A stretch of DNA of 64,000 nucleotides from Phyto melanocephala (taxonomy: Eukaryota > Arthropoda > Insecta > Diptera > Rhinophoridae): positions 111,947,128 through 112,011,127 of the forward strand of contig OW799234.1 of NCBI GenBank assembly GCA_941918925.1. Direction: 5' to 3'. Of this stretch, positions 11,501-25,500 are shown in pieces (the stretch's first letter is position 1; every line of letters begins with the position of its first letter). Made by a program: the position numbers and the translations under genes. The notes beneath the pieces were generated by a model. That model saw only the letters and a list, made by a program, of their open reading frames with translations, was not told where the DNA came from and did not search any database.

Positions 11501-14500
11501 GAAATTAATTAATTAATAGCCTGTTTAATGATGTCGAAGGAAAACCTAAGTGAAAGGAAAGCTACTCACTTATTTTCAAATAAATGTGGGTTAATCTATT
11601 TCGAAGATTTTTAATCGCATATACTTATGTATCAGTATCAGCACTTATTACGTATTAAACAAATCAAAAAATGCTAGATTCACAAATGTGAACTTTTCTA
11701 GCGATTTTTATTTGAAGTGTTACAAAAATTGTTTGTACAAAAATAAAACACTATTATGCAGTAAGCAACAGAAAATAGAACAAGTAAGAGCACTATATTC
11801 GGCTGTGCCGAATCTTTTATACCCACCACCAATTTTGTGTACATTTAAAGCACAATATTTATTATTTTGTTAATCATTATGGATAATCTCTTTATAATAA
11901 AATATGTATCACTTTCTTTGTAGAGGGTGGTTAAATTTTAAGGGCCCATGTTGAAGATGAGCCACACAAACAACAAGTTTTTTTTGCATTTCATTTGACA
12001 TTTCTCAATCTCAGACCAACTTAAAAGTGGAAAGATACGCAAATGAGCAACGCGTTAAAGTTATTCAGGTTTTTTATAAAAATGGGCGTTCAAGTCAAAA
12101 TGCACTTTGTGCACTTCGTAATTCTTTTGATCAACAAAATCGTTCAAATTCGTCCACAATCGGGAGAATTGTAAAAAATATTTAAATTTCTGCAAAACAG
12201 GTCTGTATAAAATGTTAGAAAATCTGTGAATGCCTTCTTAGTTCGTTGAATGGGAACCATTGCTGTTTTTTGCGATAGTGTGGCAAAAAATCAGTCAACA
12301 TCGACTCATCATCATGCCCAACAATTGACCATCAACATTGTCATTGAAAATTTGGACCATCAGATAGAGGAGTGGCGCCAAGGATGGGGGGGCCGTTTGG
12401 CCGATATTTTGTTAAATACATAATTGAACCGTACAAATGTTATCATTACTAAAAGAAATAATAATAATTTCCTAAATAATTTGTGTTTTATTTAAATTCA
12501 ACATCGGCCCTTGAAATTTAACCACCCTTTATAACTTCGATATGCTACTAAAATGCTTTTGTTAATGTAGTCTTTTAGTAAAAGTGGGCGTTGAAGTAGG
12601 CATGTCAATAAAGTTTCTGCTAATAAATACAACTTAGACATTTCAATATAGTCCTTTATTTTCCCAAAAACTTTGTCAATAGAGAAATTACATGAATTTA
12701 AGATAAACTGTTATATGGGAGGTAGGCGTTAAAGTGGGCGTGTAACCAAAATTTTTGGCACAACAATAACATTGATTAGAAGGATATATGTAGCAAATTT
12801 CATCATCATACCTCTAATTTTTTCGGTTTTATGAGCTCTTAAATTTCATTAACGGTAGATAACGTGAAAAGTGGGCGTTATAGTAGGCGTGTCAAAGCTG
12901 TTTTTGCTAATGAGTACAACTAAGGTATTTCAATATAGTCCTTTGTTATTCCAAAATCTTTATTAATAGAGGAATTATATGAATTTCAGCTAAACCGTTA
13001 TATGGGAAGTGGGCGTAAAAGTGGGCATTTCACCTAAGTTTGACCATTATACCTCTAATTTTGGCGGTTTTATGAGCTTTTAAATTTCATTAACGGTAGA
13101 TAACGTGAAAAGTGGGCGTTATAGTAGGCGTGTCAAAGTTATTTTTGCGAATGAGTACAACTTAGGTGTTTCAATATAGCCATTTCTTATTCCAAAATCT
13201 TTATTAATAGAGAAATTATATGAATTTTAGGTAAAACGTTATATGGGAGGTGGGCGTAAAAGTGGGCGTGGCACCTTAATTTTCTGGCATAGCAATGAAA
13301 TTACCTAGGGGGATACACGTAGCAAATTTGATCATCATACCTCTAATTTTGGCCGTTTTATGAGCTTTTAAATTTCATTAACGGTAGATAACGTGAAAAG
13401 TGGGCGTTATAGTAGGCGTGTCAAAATTGTTTTTTCTAATGAGCACAACCTAGACGTTTCAATATAGTCCTTTATTATTCCAAAATCTATATTAATAGAG
13501 AAATTATATGAATTTTGTTTAAAACGTTATATGGGGGGTGGGCGTAAAAGTGGGCGTGGCACATTGATTTTCCGTTACAAAAAAGCGTTTCACCAAAAAA
13601 CAAAGTCTGCAAAATTTCAGAGTCGTACATCCAATTTTGTTGCTTTTATGACGTTTTAGTTTTTAAATATACCGAAAAATACACTGTGCGGTAAAAATTT
13701 TCGTACATTTTGATCGATAACTCCTCTCCTAATGCATAGATTTAGATAATTTTCGGAGAGAGATATTGTTTTTACTCAGGAAATATATATTCGAAGTTTC
13801 ATGAGTCTACGTTAATGCGTTTGGACACAATTCCATTTTATTCGGTGTTCGAGGGACACGGTTTTTTCGACCTACTCTTGCTTTTCGAGCTATAACTCTC
13901 TTCCTAATATTCCGATTTAGCCCATTTTCAATACCAAACAAACCTTGTCTATAAGAAAGATTCTGGCAAAATTTGAGCCCCCTAGCTTTTTCGGTGCGAC
14001 CTCTATCGTGCTTTCAACAGACGGACAGACGGACAGACGGACAGACGGACGGACATAGCTAGATCGTCATCAAATCAAACCCTGATTCAGAATATATATA
14101 CTTTATGGGGTCTAAAATGGATATTTCGATGTGTTACAAACGGAATGACAAAATGAATATACCCCCACCATTTTTTTGGTGGCGGGTATAAAAAGAAACC
14201 ACACAAATAAAAAAGTTGTAATATTTTATTGCTCAATTAACAAGCTGTCGTAGCTGTTGTACGTCGTAGTAGTTGTTCACATTTTGTTGATTTCTACATT
14301 ATTTTTTTATACAACACTTTCAACAATTTTACCTTAGTATGTTTACAAAATGTCTTATAAATACATAATATATGGAAAAGTAAGTCCTATTGCCGTTTTT
14401 CTTCAATATAGAAAAGTGAATTTCTTACAACCTACGACAGGTTATGAATTGAGCATATTTGTGTGTGTTTCTGTTTACATTTTTTTTTAATTAAATATTC

Positions 14501-16481
14501 AAATTTCAAAAGGTGTTTAGAAAAAGTGTAAATGTATATTTTATTAGATTTAAAATTATTAATCGAAAAAGATCTTACATAAAATGTATACAAGTTTTAT
14601 TTAGTTAACTGTTATATCATACAAAGTTGAAATTATATTAAAAAAAATAATATATAAACAATAATAATAAACAAAAAAGTTATTAAATTTTTTTTCCACC
14701 AGAAAATATTGCCTTGGAAACTCCTTGCAACCCTAAACGAAATTTAATAAACAATTTTCTTCATTGAATAAACGAAATATATTTATAATTCAGCTCGAGC
14801 ACACTAGGTTCACAAAAACATTTAGACTTTCATATGCAAACTTAAAAAAATGGTCAATGGGCCCTTCCGAGGCATGTTACCTTGATGAGTATTCAGCCTT
14901 AGTATATTGTTAGTATAGAACATGGAGCTGTTACCAACACCTCTGGCTACTTGGAGCCAAAATTTTGAGGTTGATAAGGGAATTAACTGGAAATCAATAA
15001 ATCCACAGCATTTGTTTTAAATTTGTTATTGGTGAAGTCTCTTTAAAGTAAACGTGGTGGCTGTGGCTTAGTCCCAAGCAGGAAAACAGATTCTGCGGTA
15101 ATTTAATGTATATTGCTTGACCTTGTATCTGACTTCGGGCAATTACCGACTTTTTTGGGTACTGTTACCTTCTCATCACAAATAAAAAATTATGGTTTAA
15201 ACTTTAAACTTAAGGCAACCATTAAAGTCTCGGGTGCTGTTACCATCCAACAGAAGCGTTACTTTGTGACCTTTTAGGTTTTTTTAATCCGATTCTATCG
15301 TTAGGTATTTTATTCTGAACTCTTTAGTAAGGTATATAATAAACTATACATAAACTTAAAAATTAATACATGAAAACTTGTCTCCTGTGGTCATGATTTA
15401 GTTGTAGAAGAAGACACATGACGAAGGGGGTTGGTCGCAATAAACTCATCCCCGTAATATAAACACTGTCAGATTACGGCCCTCGGTACAATTACTGACA
15501 TAAGTCACACCATATTTATATCTCAAGAGCCCTTAACTAATAACTTATCATTCTAAATAGATCAGTCTTGCTGTACATTCTTAAGCTGGTTGCCATTTAT
15601 TCAAGTGTAAGCCTTGTGTATGCGGGCAACTGGGACTGGTATGTTACTAGGAGATAGATTTGATAGCCAAATACTCCTTTGTCTTTGTCATATGCGCATT
15701 ATACAGTATATTACCAAACTGGCTTGGACGTTCAAAATTAGTAAATATGGATTGTCTTTAACGAAAACTACAGAGCCCTAAATAAATCCTTAACGTACCA
15801 TAACAAAAGTCGTAATCTTCAAACCACTTATAACAAATCTTAAAGTGAAGGCACGTTTATATGCACTTGTGTCTAGATGTAGTAGTGGAAGTTAATAAAT
15901 TAATCAAAAAATTCAAAAACAAGTGCATGTGTCCTTCCCTTTCCTTCCTACGAAACAGGTTTGTAAGGGATACAATTATACACACTCTTGGCTTAAGCCT
16001 GTCATTAAGATATTTCAATAGGTTTCATAAAGCGTGCATTTTGTGCCAAAAACTTAAACTTAAAAGTGTGAAATCGCCATAAAAAATTGCCTTCCGTAAG
16101 GTAGCTTGTAAGATAATCATTTACATTTCTTTCTTACAAACATACTTCGTTCGAGACACTATTTTTTATTGAGATAAAAGTATTTTCTAAAATCCAAAAA
16201 AGCAGTTCAAAGGTACTTATGTATTGCCTTTTTGGTACCTCTAGGTACCGTTAATTTTCAAAAACAACATACCATATGAGGAATATATTTTTAAGGTTTA
16301 ACTTATAAATTTTTCAATAATGTTTTTATAAAAAAAACATTTTTACAAAAAATTTGTATCAAATCAAATACTTTGATTAAGAAAATACGACCCTAATTTA
16401 TTTTTTTTTTGAGCTTAACATTTTATGGAAATAAATAACAAACTAAATGCAATTAAAAATAATTTTAACTTAAAATTATAA

Positions 16482-16512
<31 letters not shown>

Positions 16513-19500
16513 TGTATGTATGTATGTATGTATGTATGTATGTATGTATGTATGTATGTATGTATGTATGTATGTATGTATGTATGTATGTATGTATGTA
16601 TGTATGTATGTATGTATGTATTATTAGCACATGCTATGGTGACAAATGTTCGTAAAACATCACAGAGATGTCAACATTTGTGTTGGGTACCTGTTGAAAC
16701 AGGCTGTATTATTTCAGTCTGTTACCTTTTCAAAAAGTTAATGTTGTAAGCAATTGAACATGACATTTGGCTGGCAGGCATCCAACGAAGCAAGGAACCT
16801 CGTGTAAAACAGCAGCATCCAAAAATTTACAAACATCAGTCATGTACAACCACGATTATCAATACATACATATATAAGTAGATATGTAAGATTTTTTCAT
16901 GTCTCTGTGAAACATTATTATTTCAATGTATTCTTACTACAAATCATTCTTTAAGTAATTGGCACAGAAAACGAGTTTTATTCTTGGTTGATTAATTTCC
17001 GTTTTGCGAAAGAAAATTCAAAGACATATTTAATATAAAATTAAATAAACCATCAAAATTTCTATCCATTTAAAATTGGAAAAAACTAAACTTTGGTTAA
17101 ATATATTTAACAATTTATGCACAAAGTAAACTCTACTATTATAACCTGGAGCCACAAAAAATTAATCTCAATTAGTTTTCAACACTTGTATTACCTTGAA
17201 AGTTTCCTTTATTTATGACCTCGATAAATATTTAAACACATAATTATACTTAAAATGTTTTCACAGAACACACACTGCTTCATTTATAATTTTTCAAAAG
17301 TATTAAATAAAATATACTTTAAAGCATTTAGAGTTTAACATGCACAAGTGTATTTATGGGTGAGAGAAATCAAAAAAACAAAAAACAAAAAATTAATAGT
17401 TTTTGATAAAGCAGCAAAAAAAACATCTAAAACTAAGCCAAAACGTAGAACAGTATTAAAAGTACAAGGATAAAAGCAAAAGTTTGCTTATTAAAAAATA
17501 TATGTATGTATTCATTTCGAACTTACCTCATAAAATGATGGTGGTATATAAGTGGATATAACCTCAGCCATTGGAAATGCAATACCCATAACAACCAATA
17601 TTTTGCCATACAAGGCAGAGAACAGCGTTGCCAAAGCATCACCCCTATAAACACACAAAGAAAAATAAGAAAAGGAATAAGTACTGCTTTATATAAGATA
17701 CATGAAAATTATTTGGAGTTTCAAATGCTTAATACAAAATTAATAATCTTTTTTTTTAAGGCACAACATTATGTAGATTCCAACACATAAGTAATAAGCT
17801 GAAATAAAAACAATTTTTCTTTTTCTAGCAACATTTAAGTGAATTTTAAATTTTTTCCTCATCAAAAAGATAAACGTTTACTTTATGGTTTTATTATTTT
17901 AACAAAATAACTTTTAAACATAAATTTTATATAATTGATTTACATATCCGTGGTAAAATTTTAAATACACGCAAGTAATTTTAATACCAGGTGAATTTTT
18001 AATCGTTTGGGTTTTGAAAATTGAACACAGAAAGTTTGCAAAAGTGAATAAAATATTTACTTGGGATGACAAATGAATGCCAGCCATTTACTTTTTAAAA
18101 ATGATATCATGTACAATAATTATTGAGGTCGAATTGAATAATATCGACTATGCCAAAACATGAGATTAACTACTTATCAAACTCGCCTCTAAATTGGTTC
18201 ATGATATCGCGCTCCATGTGACATATGGCACCGTCTTTTTAAAACAACATGTCAACTAAGTCCAATTCTTTTATTTTTTCCAACACTTAAAATAAGAATG
18301 AAAGAAGCGAATACATTTTATTACACACTTTACCTGTGGTGTCAAGAGTATATCATTGATCACAAGCAAAAACTTAAAAGACACTGTTATAATGTAATTT
18401 CTTTTGTTAAATAGCCTGTCAAACTGCTTGTTTTTTCATTGCATTAAATTTTTGTATCGAAGTGTGTTTGTGTGTAACGTTTTTAAATCACTGAAAAACT
18501 AGTTTTCGTAAAAAAGCCTTTCTACCTATGACCATCGATATATGGCTTTGTCATTCCATTTGTAATTTCTACAATATGAATTTTCTAGGCCGTAAAATAT
18601 ATATTTTCTGAAAGCTTATTACTAGGGCAGTCCACTGAGTAATGTACAGTTTACATGATTCACATATATGTATGAAGTATAAATATTTTGTAAGTATTGG
18701 GGAATGGAAAACTTTTGAAATCTAGTCCATCCATCTCATAACTTTCTGAGATATAAGCAAATAAACACGACTGCCTCTGTTTTTTCGCATGCTTTTACCA
18801 CAAATCAAAATTTTTTAGCCCTAGAAGAATTTATACACACATTTGCTACCATATGCATATATGACATGTCTATAGGGATATTAGACTGATAAGTCAAATC
18901 AGTCGCTAATAGGTTATAAAGTATATAAAGTTATAGCCAAAAATATTTTTTCAAAAGAATATATATAAAATAATAAGGCTCCTGTAAATTTTTGAACACG
19001 CTAAATGCACCGAACTACAAGTTGTAGTCTCAAAAATAATTGCTAAGAAAACCTGATAATCCGATTGAAAATTAACTAACATATAAGCACAGTAAACTCT
19101 GAGAAATTTTAAGTCTAAAATAGCGAAAATTTTTTTCTCAACCCCCCAATATTGTAAAGCGCTCGCCTAGTAGAATACACAATAACTATTTAAAAATTCA
19201 ATATCGGAGATGGCGTCAGAAATGATAAAGCAAAATGGCTTAAAACAACTAATCTGAAATCTAGGCTAAGCTGTGATGTGATCACTATACTTAAATATGT
19301 ACATAATACTGAAAGGGTCTTAGTTCTTTTTTTTATATTACTTAATGTAAACCCCTATTTCTGGCTTATTATTATATAATAGCGTCACATTCTTAACTAT
19401 TTGCGTAACAGAAACTGTATTTACTGTGATCTATTAGTTGTGACCTAAATGTAATTAGTTTTTATTTATGTTTTTTATAATATTTCTCCACACATTTAAC

Positions 19501-22500
19501 AATATTGTCCAGAAAATTCTTCAAATAATAAAATCTATGTAAAGTAAACAGCTGCTAATGGTTATGACATAAAACCAAAATTCAATTGATATCCCTAAGC
19601 TTAGATTAAACGTGACACAACCATAACCACACAAAACAGCTGTATAAGCTAAACTTATGGAAAAAATGTACGAATTTGAGGTGGCTCGCAATAACGCAGT
19701 AGATATAATCATAGAAACCAATTGAATTTTGGATTCCTTTGGCTATGGCATTACGGTTATGGCACGCCTAATTGAAGCTTTAAAGTTATGGCTACATCGT
19801 TGTAGCATGTCACTAATAATCATACAGTGTTGTGCGAATATTCCTTTTACATGGCACGGTGCACAATGGTTACTTTTGAAAAAAAAAATTTATAAATAGG
19901 TTACTTTTAAACTACTTATCTGAAAGGCATAAGATAAGCTAGAGCTCATACCAGAGGACCATGTCTTAACAACGATTGCATTCTAAGACACCCTGGACCA
20001 GCAGAGGATAGTTTAAGTTAGCAACTCGTGGTTTAAAAAATCTTTTAGAGTAAATTCTATATTTTTAAATAAAATGAGCTTAAAAATTTTTTTATTTTTT
20101 TTTTTTTTTCGTTTTCGACTAATAGTTTCTTTAATGTATTTTTAAAAAATACTTATGTCATATTAATGGGAGAGAAATGGTATATATTTTTTTTTTGTAC
20201 AAAAAACTATTATAGGTTTAATGGTCATTTGTCTCCCGAAATAAGCCAGACTTTCTTCAAGCTTTACAAGTCAATATTGAAGGTGCCATTCATGACAAAC
20301 GACTTGATTTAGTGAAAAAAAGCTCAAAAATTGGGCTCATCATATTTTCTCCTACATAATAAGTCGTGCAGGCCATTCAAATGACCTTCACTAAATAAAA
20401 AAATTTTGAATTTCCTTAACAAGTGTGTTTTTTTTTAAATATTTTTTTTTATAGTGAACTTTTTCCTTAAAGAAAAGACTTTGGAATTTCATCGGATATA
20501 ATTTTTAAATATTTTGGAATCGCGCCCTACTTTTAGTATTGTTTGAAAGTTACAAGTTATTTAAAAAAAATCTTAAATAATAAAGTGCGCAAAGAAAAAT
20601 ATACGCTAACTTTTTTTTTTATAAAATAATTTGTTTTTAATATTTAATAACTTTTGCATGTACAGGATACGTGAATGTATTTGGGAGAAGTAATTTAAGA
20701 AAATAATACAACTAACTTGAAAATCCCATTTAAGGAGCTTAGAACAAATGACTTTTTTCTAAAATTAAATTTACAAATGGAATTATTAGGTGAAATTCGG
20801 AGGAATTTAAAACATTCGCATCCTCTAGCTAGATATGGCGACCAATTCTAGCACTTCTCATTAAAATACCTCTTTCGCTTAAAGCACATGGAGTATATGA
20901 GCACTTAACCTCCGTGTGCAAGTTTAAAATTTTTTTTCATGTGGACTGAGTAGGTAGAACTCATAGAAATTTTGAGTTAAAATCAAGTGACTTGTTTCAG
21001 CAATTGTCATCAAATTATTTTGGGGTTCTGTTCACTATAAATACTACTAACAATTTTGTATGTCAATTGTATGCACCTCGAGAAGCTTGTGGCAGATCCA
21101 AGGAAACAATTTACTGCAACATCAATGAAAATTGCGGACTCTTCACTTCAGACTTTAGAAAATAACACAAATATTAAGTTCAAATCGAATATTAATATAT
21201 TGACAAAAACGGCTGATGATGAAGCTATAACTGGTTCGTTTTACTCGACTAATATTTGACAAATTTTCAGTAATTTGAAGAACATGCAATTTAATTTAAT
21301 AATTATACGAAATATATAATTTAAAAAAGCTGAAATCACAAGAAGACATTTACATTAAAATTTATATAAAGTTTTAAATATTATTAAAAGCTAAATATTA
21401 TTAAAAGTTAAATATTATTTGATAATATTATTTCAAAATTAATTATTGTTATTAATTTTAACAAAAATTTGTCCATATTGCTGACATCTAATTAAAATTC
21501 CATAGATTTAAGCATTAGAGATAAATGGTCTTACTGCTTAGATTATTCCCCCATATTGTTAACTAATTTCCACTTTAAAATTAAAATCACCTATTTTTAA
21601 TATCAATTCAATTCTCATTCACAATTGTCCTAAAGATTCTTTATGCAATTTTCAAGACAAACAGGTAGTATAAGGAAGTGATAGCTTGCTTTTTTAATTA
21701 TTAAAAAAAAATGTTACACTCTTTGGGCATTCGCATTAACAAAATGTTCATTAATATTTGTTCACGCATTTGAATTAAGACTATGAAGAGTTCGCTGTAA
21801 TTATTTGTTGCATTTATTTCCTTGTGCATTAAAGAATCGTACAAAAAAATTGGAGCAATGTTGGTGCAATAACCTTTTGGTTTTTGTTCTCACAAGGACT
21901 TGTTTATGTGTATAAAAACAAACAATAATTCTCTATAACGCTCATAGATATGTACTTTATTAACATGCAATCCTGCAGGTTTTGGAATGATAATAATTTT
22001 TCCCTTTTTTATTAACTTTTTACACAATCATTTGCGCCGAATATCATTCTTGTTTGAGACATATTTAGTGCCAAATTAGAAGTTTTTAAAAGATTGTTCA
22101 ATAGTAAAAACTAGATTTTTTTTTCAAATATACGAAATTTTTTTAAAAAAATTTTAAACATCATTGCAACATTTATTTAAGTAAGATTTTTAAAAGAATT
22201 ATATTTTGGTACCAATTTTTTTTATTTTTTTCTAACAATCAATGATAGAAAATAGTTATAAGGAATAAAAAGGGCAACACTTTTTTTGGAACAGAAACTA
22301 GCAGACAGAGAACTAGCCCCAAACCATTCAATGAGCAAAAATAAATCACATGTTACTCTCTAAACGAAAAAAAATATAAAATTAAAGTTTCAGGATCATT
22401 AAAAAATTGTAAGAGCAATGCACTACCTATTTTATTATTAAAGATTTTAAAACAGTAACGCGAACAATATATTTGTTCTCCTATTACAGCATGTAAGCGA

Positions 22501-25500
22501 TTTATCACGAACAAAAATAATTTATAATATATGTCCAATTCCAAGTGCTTCTATTTAAGCAACAATTCATTCTGAAATAGTTTCTATGTATGTAGTGGTA
22601 GGTATACACTTGACAACATGTTTAAGCAACCTGTCATTTTCCGTTGTTGGTTGCTTATGCCGCATTTTCACGATGATTTTCAATGTCATTGAATTTTGCA
22701 ATTCCCTTTTAAAGCCTTTAATTCCCCAAAAACATTTCTTATTTTCACGAAGACCTTTTTATGATTGTTTAAGTATAATCAATCGGTTAATCTCTAAATA
22801 TATAAATATTTTAAATACAAGCTTCCACCTATCAGTTTGATATGTAAGCAGAGTGTCATGACATAATTGCATGCAATAACGTTATCGTGAAAGGCCGCTT
22901 AATGTCATGTTAATGGTTCAATTTCTTGTTGCATTCAAGGTTTCAAAAATTTCGAAACATTTTGTTACATTCTGGTTGCATTGATGTTAGTTTACAATTT
23001 ATCTTGTGGCATACAACGTTATTCAAATAAATGGCAGATTTGTGTATATTTAAAGAAGGTGCACGAGTTTCCTCCTGCCTTAATACTCGCCGATAGGGGG
23101 AGTCCATATCTTCAATACACTTTAAAGCCACAATACTACACTATAAATATATAAAAGAGTCGTGCATAAAAATATATAACGAAATGAAAACTAGGAAAAG
23201 CTTGGTTACCAATATATATTTATCAATTGCAAAATGCCACACTGAATATACAAGATGGAATCGTATTTGTCAGAGAGTAAAGTAAGCCCACCCAACCATG
23301 ACCATAAAAAAATGGTGATTGTTCATATGAGCGTTGGGCAGATTTAAATAATTAAAAAAAATAACAAAATAATTGTTGAACGCTCCTTTTATTAAAAGTT
23401 TTTCTTCCGTGACGCTCAATGCGATTAAAAAGTTAGGAAATGATGTTGCATTTATGGTTTAGTTATTGGTTGCAGTATGTGTATAAAAATATGCAACACG
23501 AAAGACTAACGTGTTGATTAAACAAGTTACAAAATATATACTTACGATAACTATTACTACATTAAAATAAAATCTCTAATTCGAGGACAATTGTAAAAAC
23601 TGCAGGGAAACTTCATATTTAATCGCATATTCGAGTGACATTTTTTTATCATTGTTACTAAAACCAAAACAATTCCTTTGTTTTTTTCATATTTTTTTTT
23701 TTTTTTTTCTTTACACCAACAGTTTAAGATAGACAACACCTTTTACTTTTTTCTAATTTTTATTCCTTGTGTGTGTATGTATAATAGTGTTAGTACTTTT
23801 TGTTTGTATATTGTAGCAACAAATAATTATTATACAGTCAGTCATCAAAATGTCTCTACAATGCCTTTGTTCTATTCACAATATAAAATGTGCATTCTGC
23901 ATACACTTTGCATATAAAAAAAATATAGAACCTTAGATACACATAGACAGATCTAGTAGTTGCTTCTATATAGGTATGCTTAAGAAATTGATATGCATAT
24001 GTAGGTATGCATGTATATTTAAGTATTATTATTTTCCCTCCAAGTTAGTCTAGTCATAAATTATTTGGTTATTTGTCTCTTTATTGCCTTGGATTGTTTT
24101 AAATCCATTCATGCCATCGCCTTTTTAAGAAAAATTCTTTGTGTGTTTAATAGAATAACGAGCATGTGAAAGAGAGATTTATTACTTGTTTTCAAAAATT
24201 GGGGAAGTAATGCCAGGAAAAAATTAACAGTCCACGAAACTGTGATCTAATAAATTTATATTTTAGTTATCTTTACCTTGTATATTATTCAGCCGAGCTT
24301 AAAAATCTCTATATATAAAAGTGAAATTCTGTGTGTGTGTGTGTTAGCTATAGACTCCGAAACTGTAAAACCGATCGGACTCAAGCTTTGGCAAGTTATT
24401 TTACACATTCCAGGGAGTGTTTATGGGTGGCAAAAAGTGGGCGGGATAACGCCCACACAAAATCAGTTATCAGTTTTAGCTACTTGCACTTGACCGATTT
24501 TTCTGAAACTTTGCACACATATCGAGCTGTCATGACTAAATAATTTCGTAATAAGAAAAGTGGGCGGGGCCACGCCCCTAAAAAAAATTTAATATTGAGG
24601 TACTTGCACTGGACCGATTTTTCTGAAACTTTGCACACATATTGAACTGTCATGACCGATTTTTCTGAAACTTTGCATACATATTGAGCTGTCATGACTT
24701 TATAATTTCGTGATTAAAAAAGTGGGCTTTGCCACGCCCATAAAAAAAGTTATCTTTTTCAGCTACTTAAACTTCACCGATTTTTCTAAAACCTTTCACA
24801 CACATATTGAGGTCTCATGATTATACAATTTCGTGATTAGAAAAGTTGGCAGGGCCACGCCCATAAAAAAAGTTATAATTTTGAGGTACTTGCTCTGGAC
24901 CGATTTTTGTGAAACTTTGCACACATATTGAGTTGTCATGGCTTTACAATTTCTTGATTAGAAAAGTGGGCAGTGAAACGCCCTTTAAACAAAATTTTTA
25001 ATTTTTAGCTTTTTACACTTGATATTAAATTTAAATTCAGAATACATTTTTATTCATTAAGGGGCAAAGCCACGCCCGCCGGGCTTTTCTAGTAACTTAT
25101 AATTAATAAAACTTAACAAAAAACCTATGTAAAATATTTGTATCCTTTTTTAGATTTGAAATTTGTAAGAAAAGAAAATAATGTTTCTAACGAATCTTCG
25201 TTAAGGGCTTTCTGTCATTAAATTTAAATAAAGTAGAATTTTGTTGACTTAGACGACGTCCGTAGTTTGTGGCTTATTAGCATAGATTTAAAGAAAATCC
25301 GACAACAAAACGCCTAGTGGGATTAAATCAGAAGTTCTTGATGACCAATTTACATCACCTCCACATTAAATGATGACACCCACAAATCGCACGTACAGAA
25401 TATTCAATAAGGAATGAGAACATAGTTTGTTCTTTCGGGATATATTTAACGCTCTTGGATCTTATGTGGATAGTAATAGTCCAAAATATAACAGTTATGT

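Larger units (their letters stand above)
6707..17526 (-). other. Otopetrin intron 2
   Basis: A 10.8-kb intron between donor GTAAGT at 17526 and acceptor CAG at 6707. It carries the MULE, Helitron-like, mini-me-like and mariner-type insertions listed separately and a TATG microsatellite. From about 14200 to 16480 and 16621 to 17526 I see only AT-rich unique sequence with short chance ORFs. Confidence 0.85.

Noticed and set aside
16415..16749. Open frames on both strands across the TATG repeat
   Set aside because: They are pure repeat translation (YVCM and THTYI).
22943..23131. Possible alternative first otopetrin exon (MDSPYRRVLRQEE...)
   Set aside because: No donor in the required phase 2 was found; the nearest GT (GTATTA) is weak and in phase 0.
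24278..24695. Several overlapping ORFs in the Helitron-like copy
   Set aside because: They are translations of the tandem unit (MTAQYVCKVSEKS repeats), not genes.
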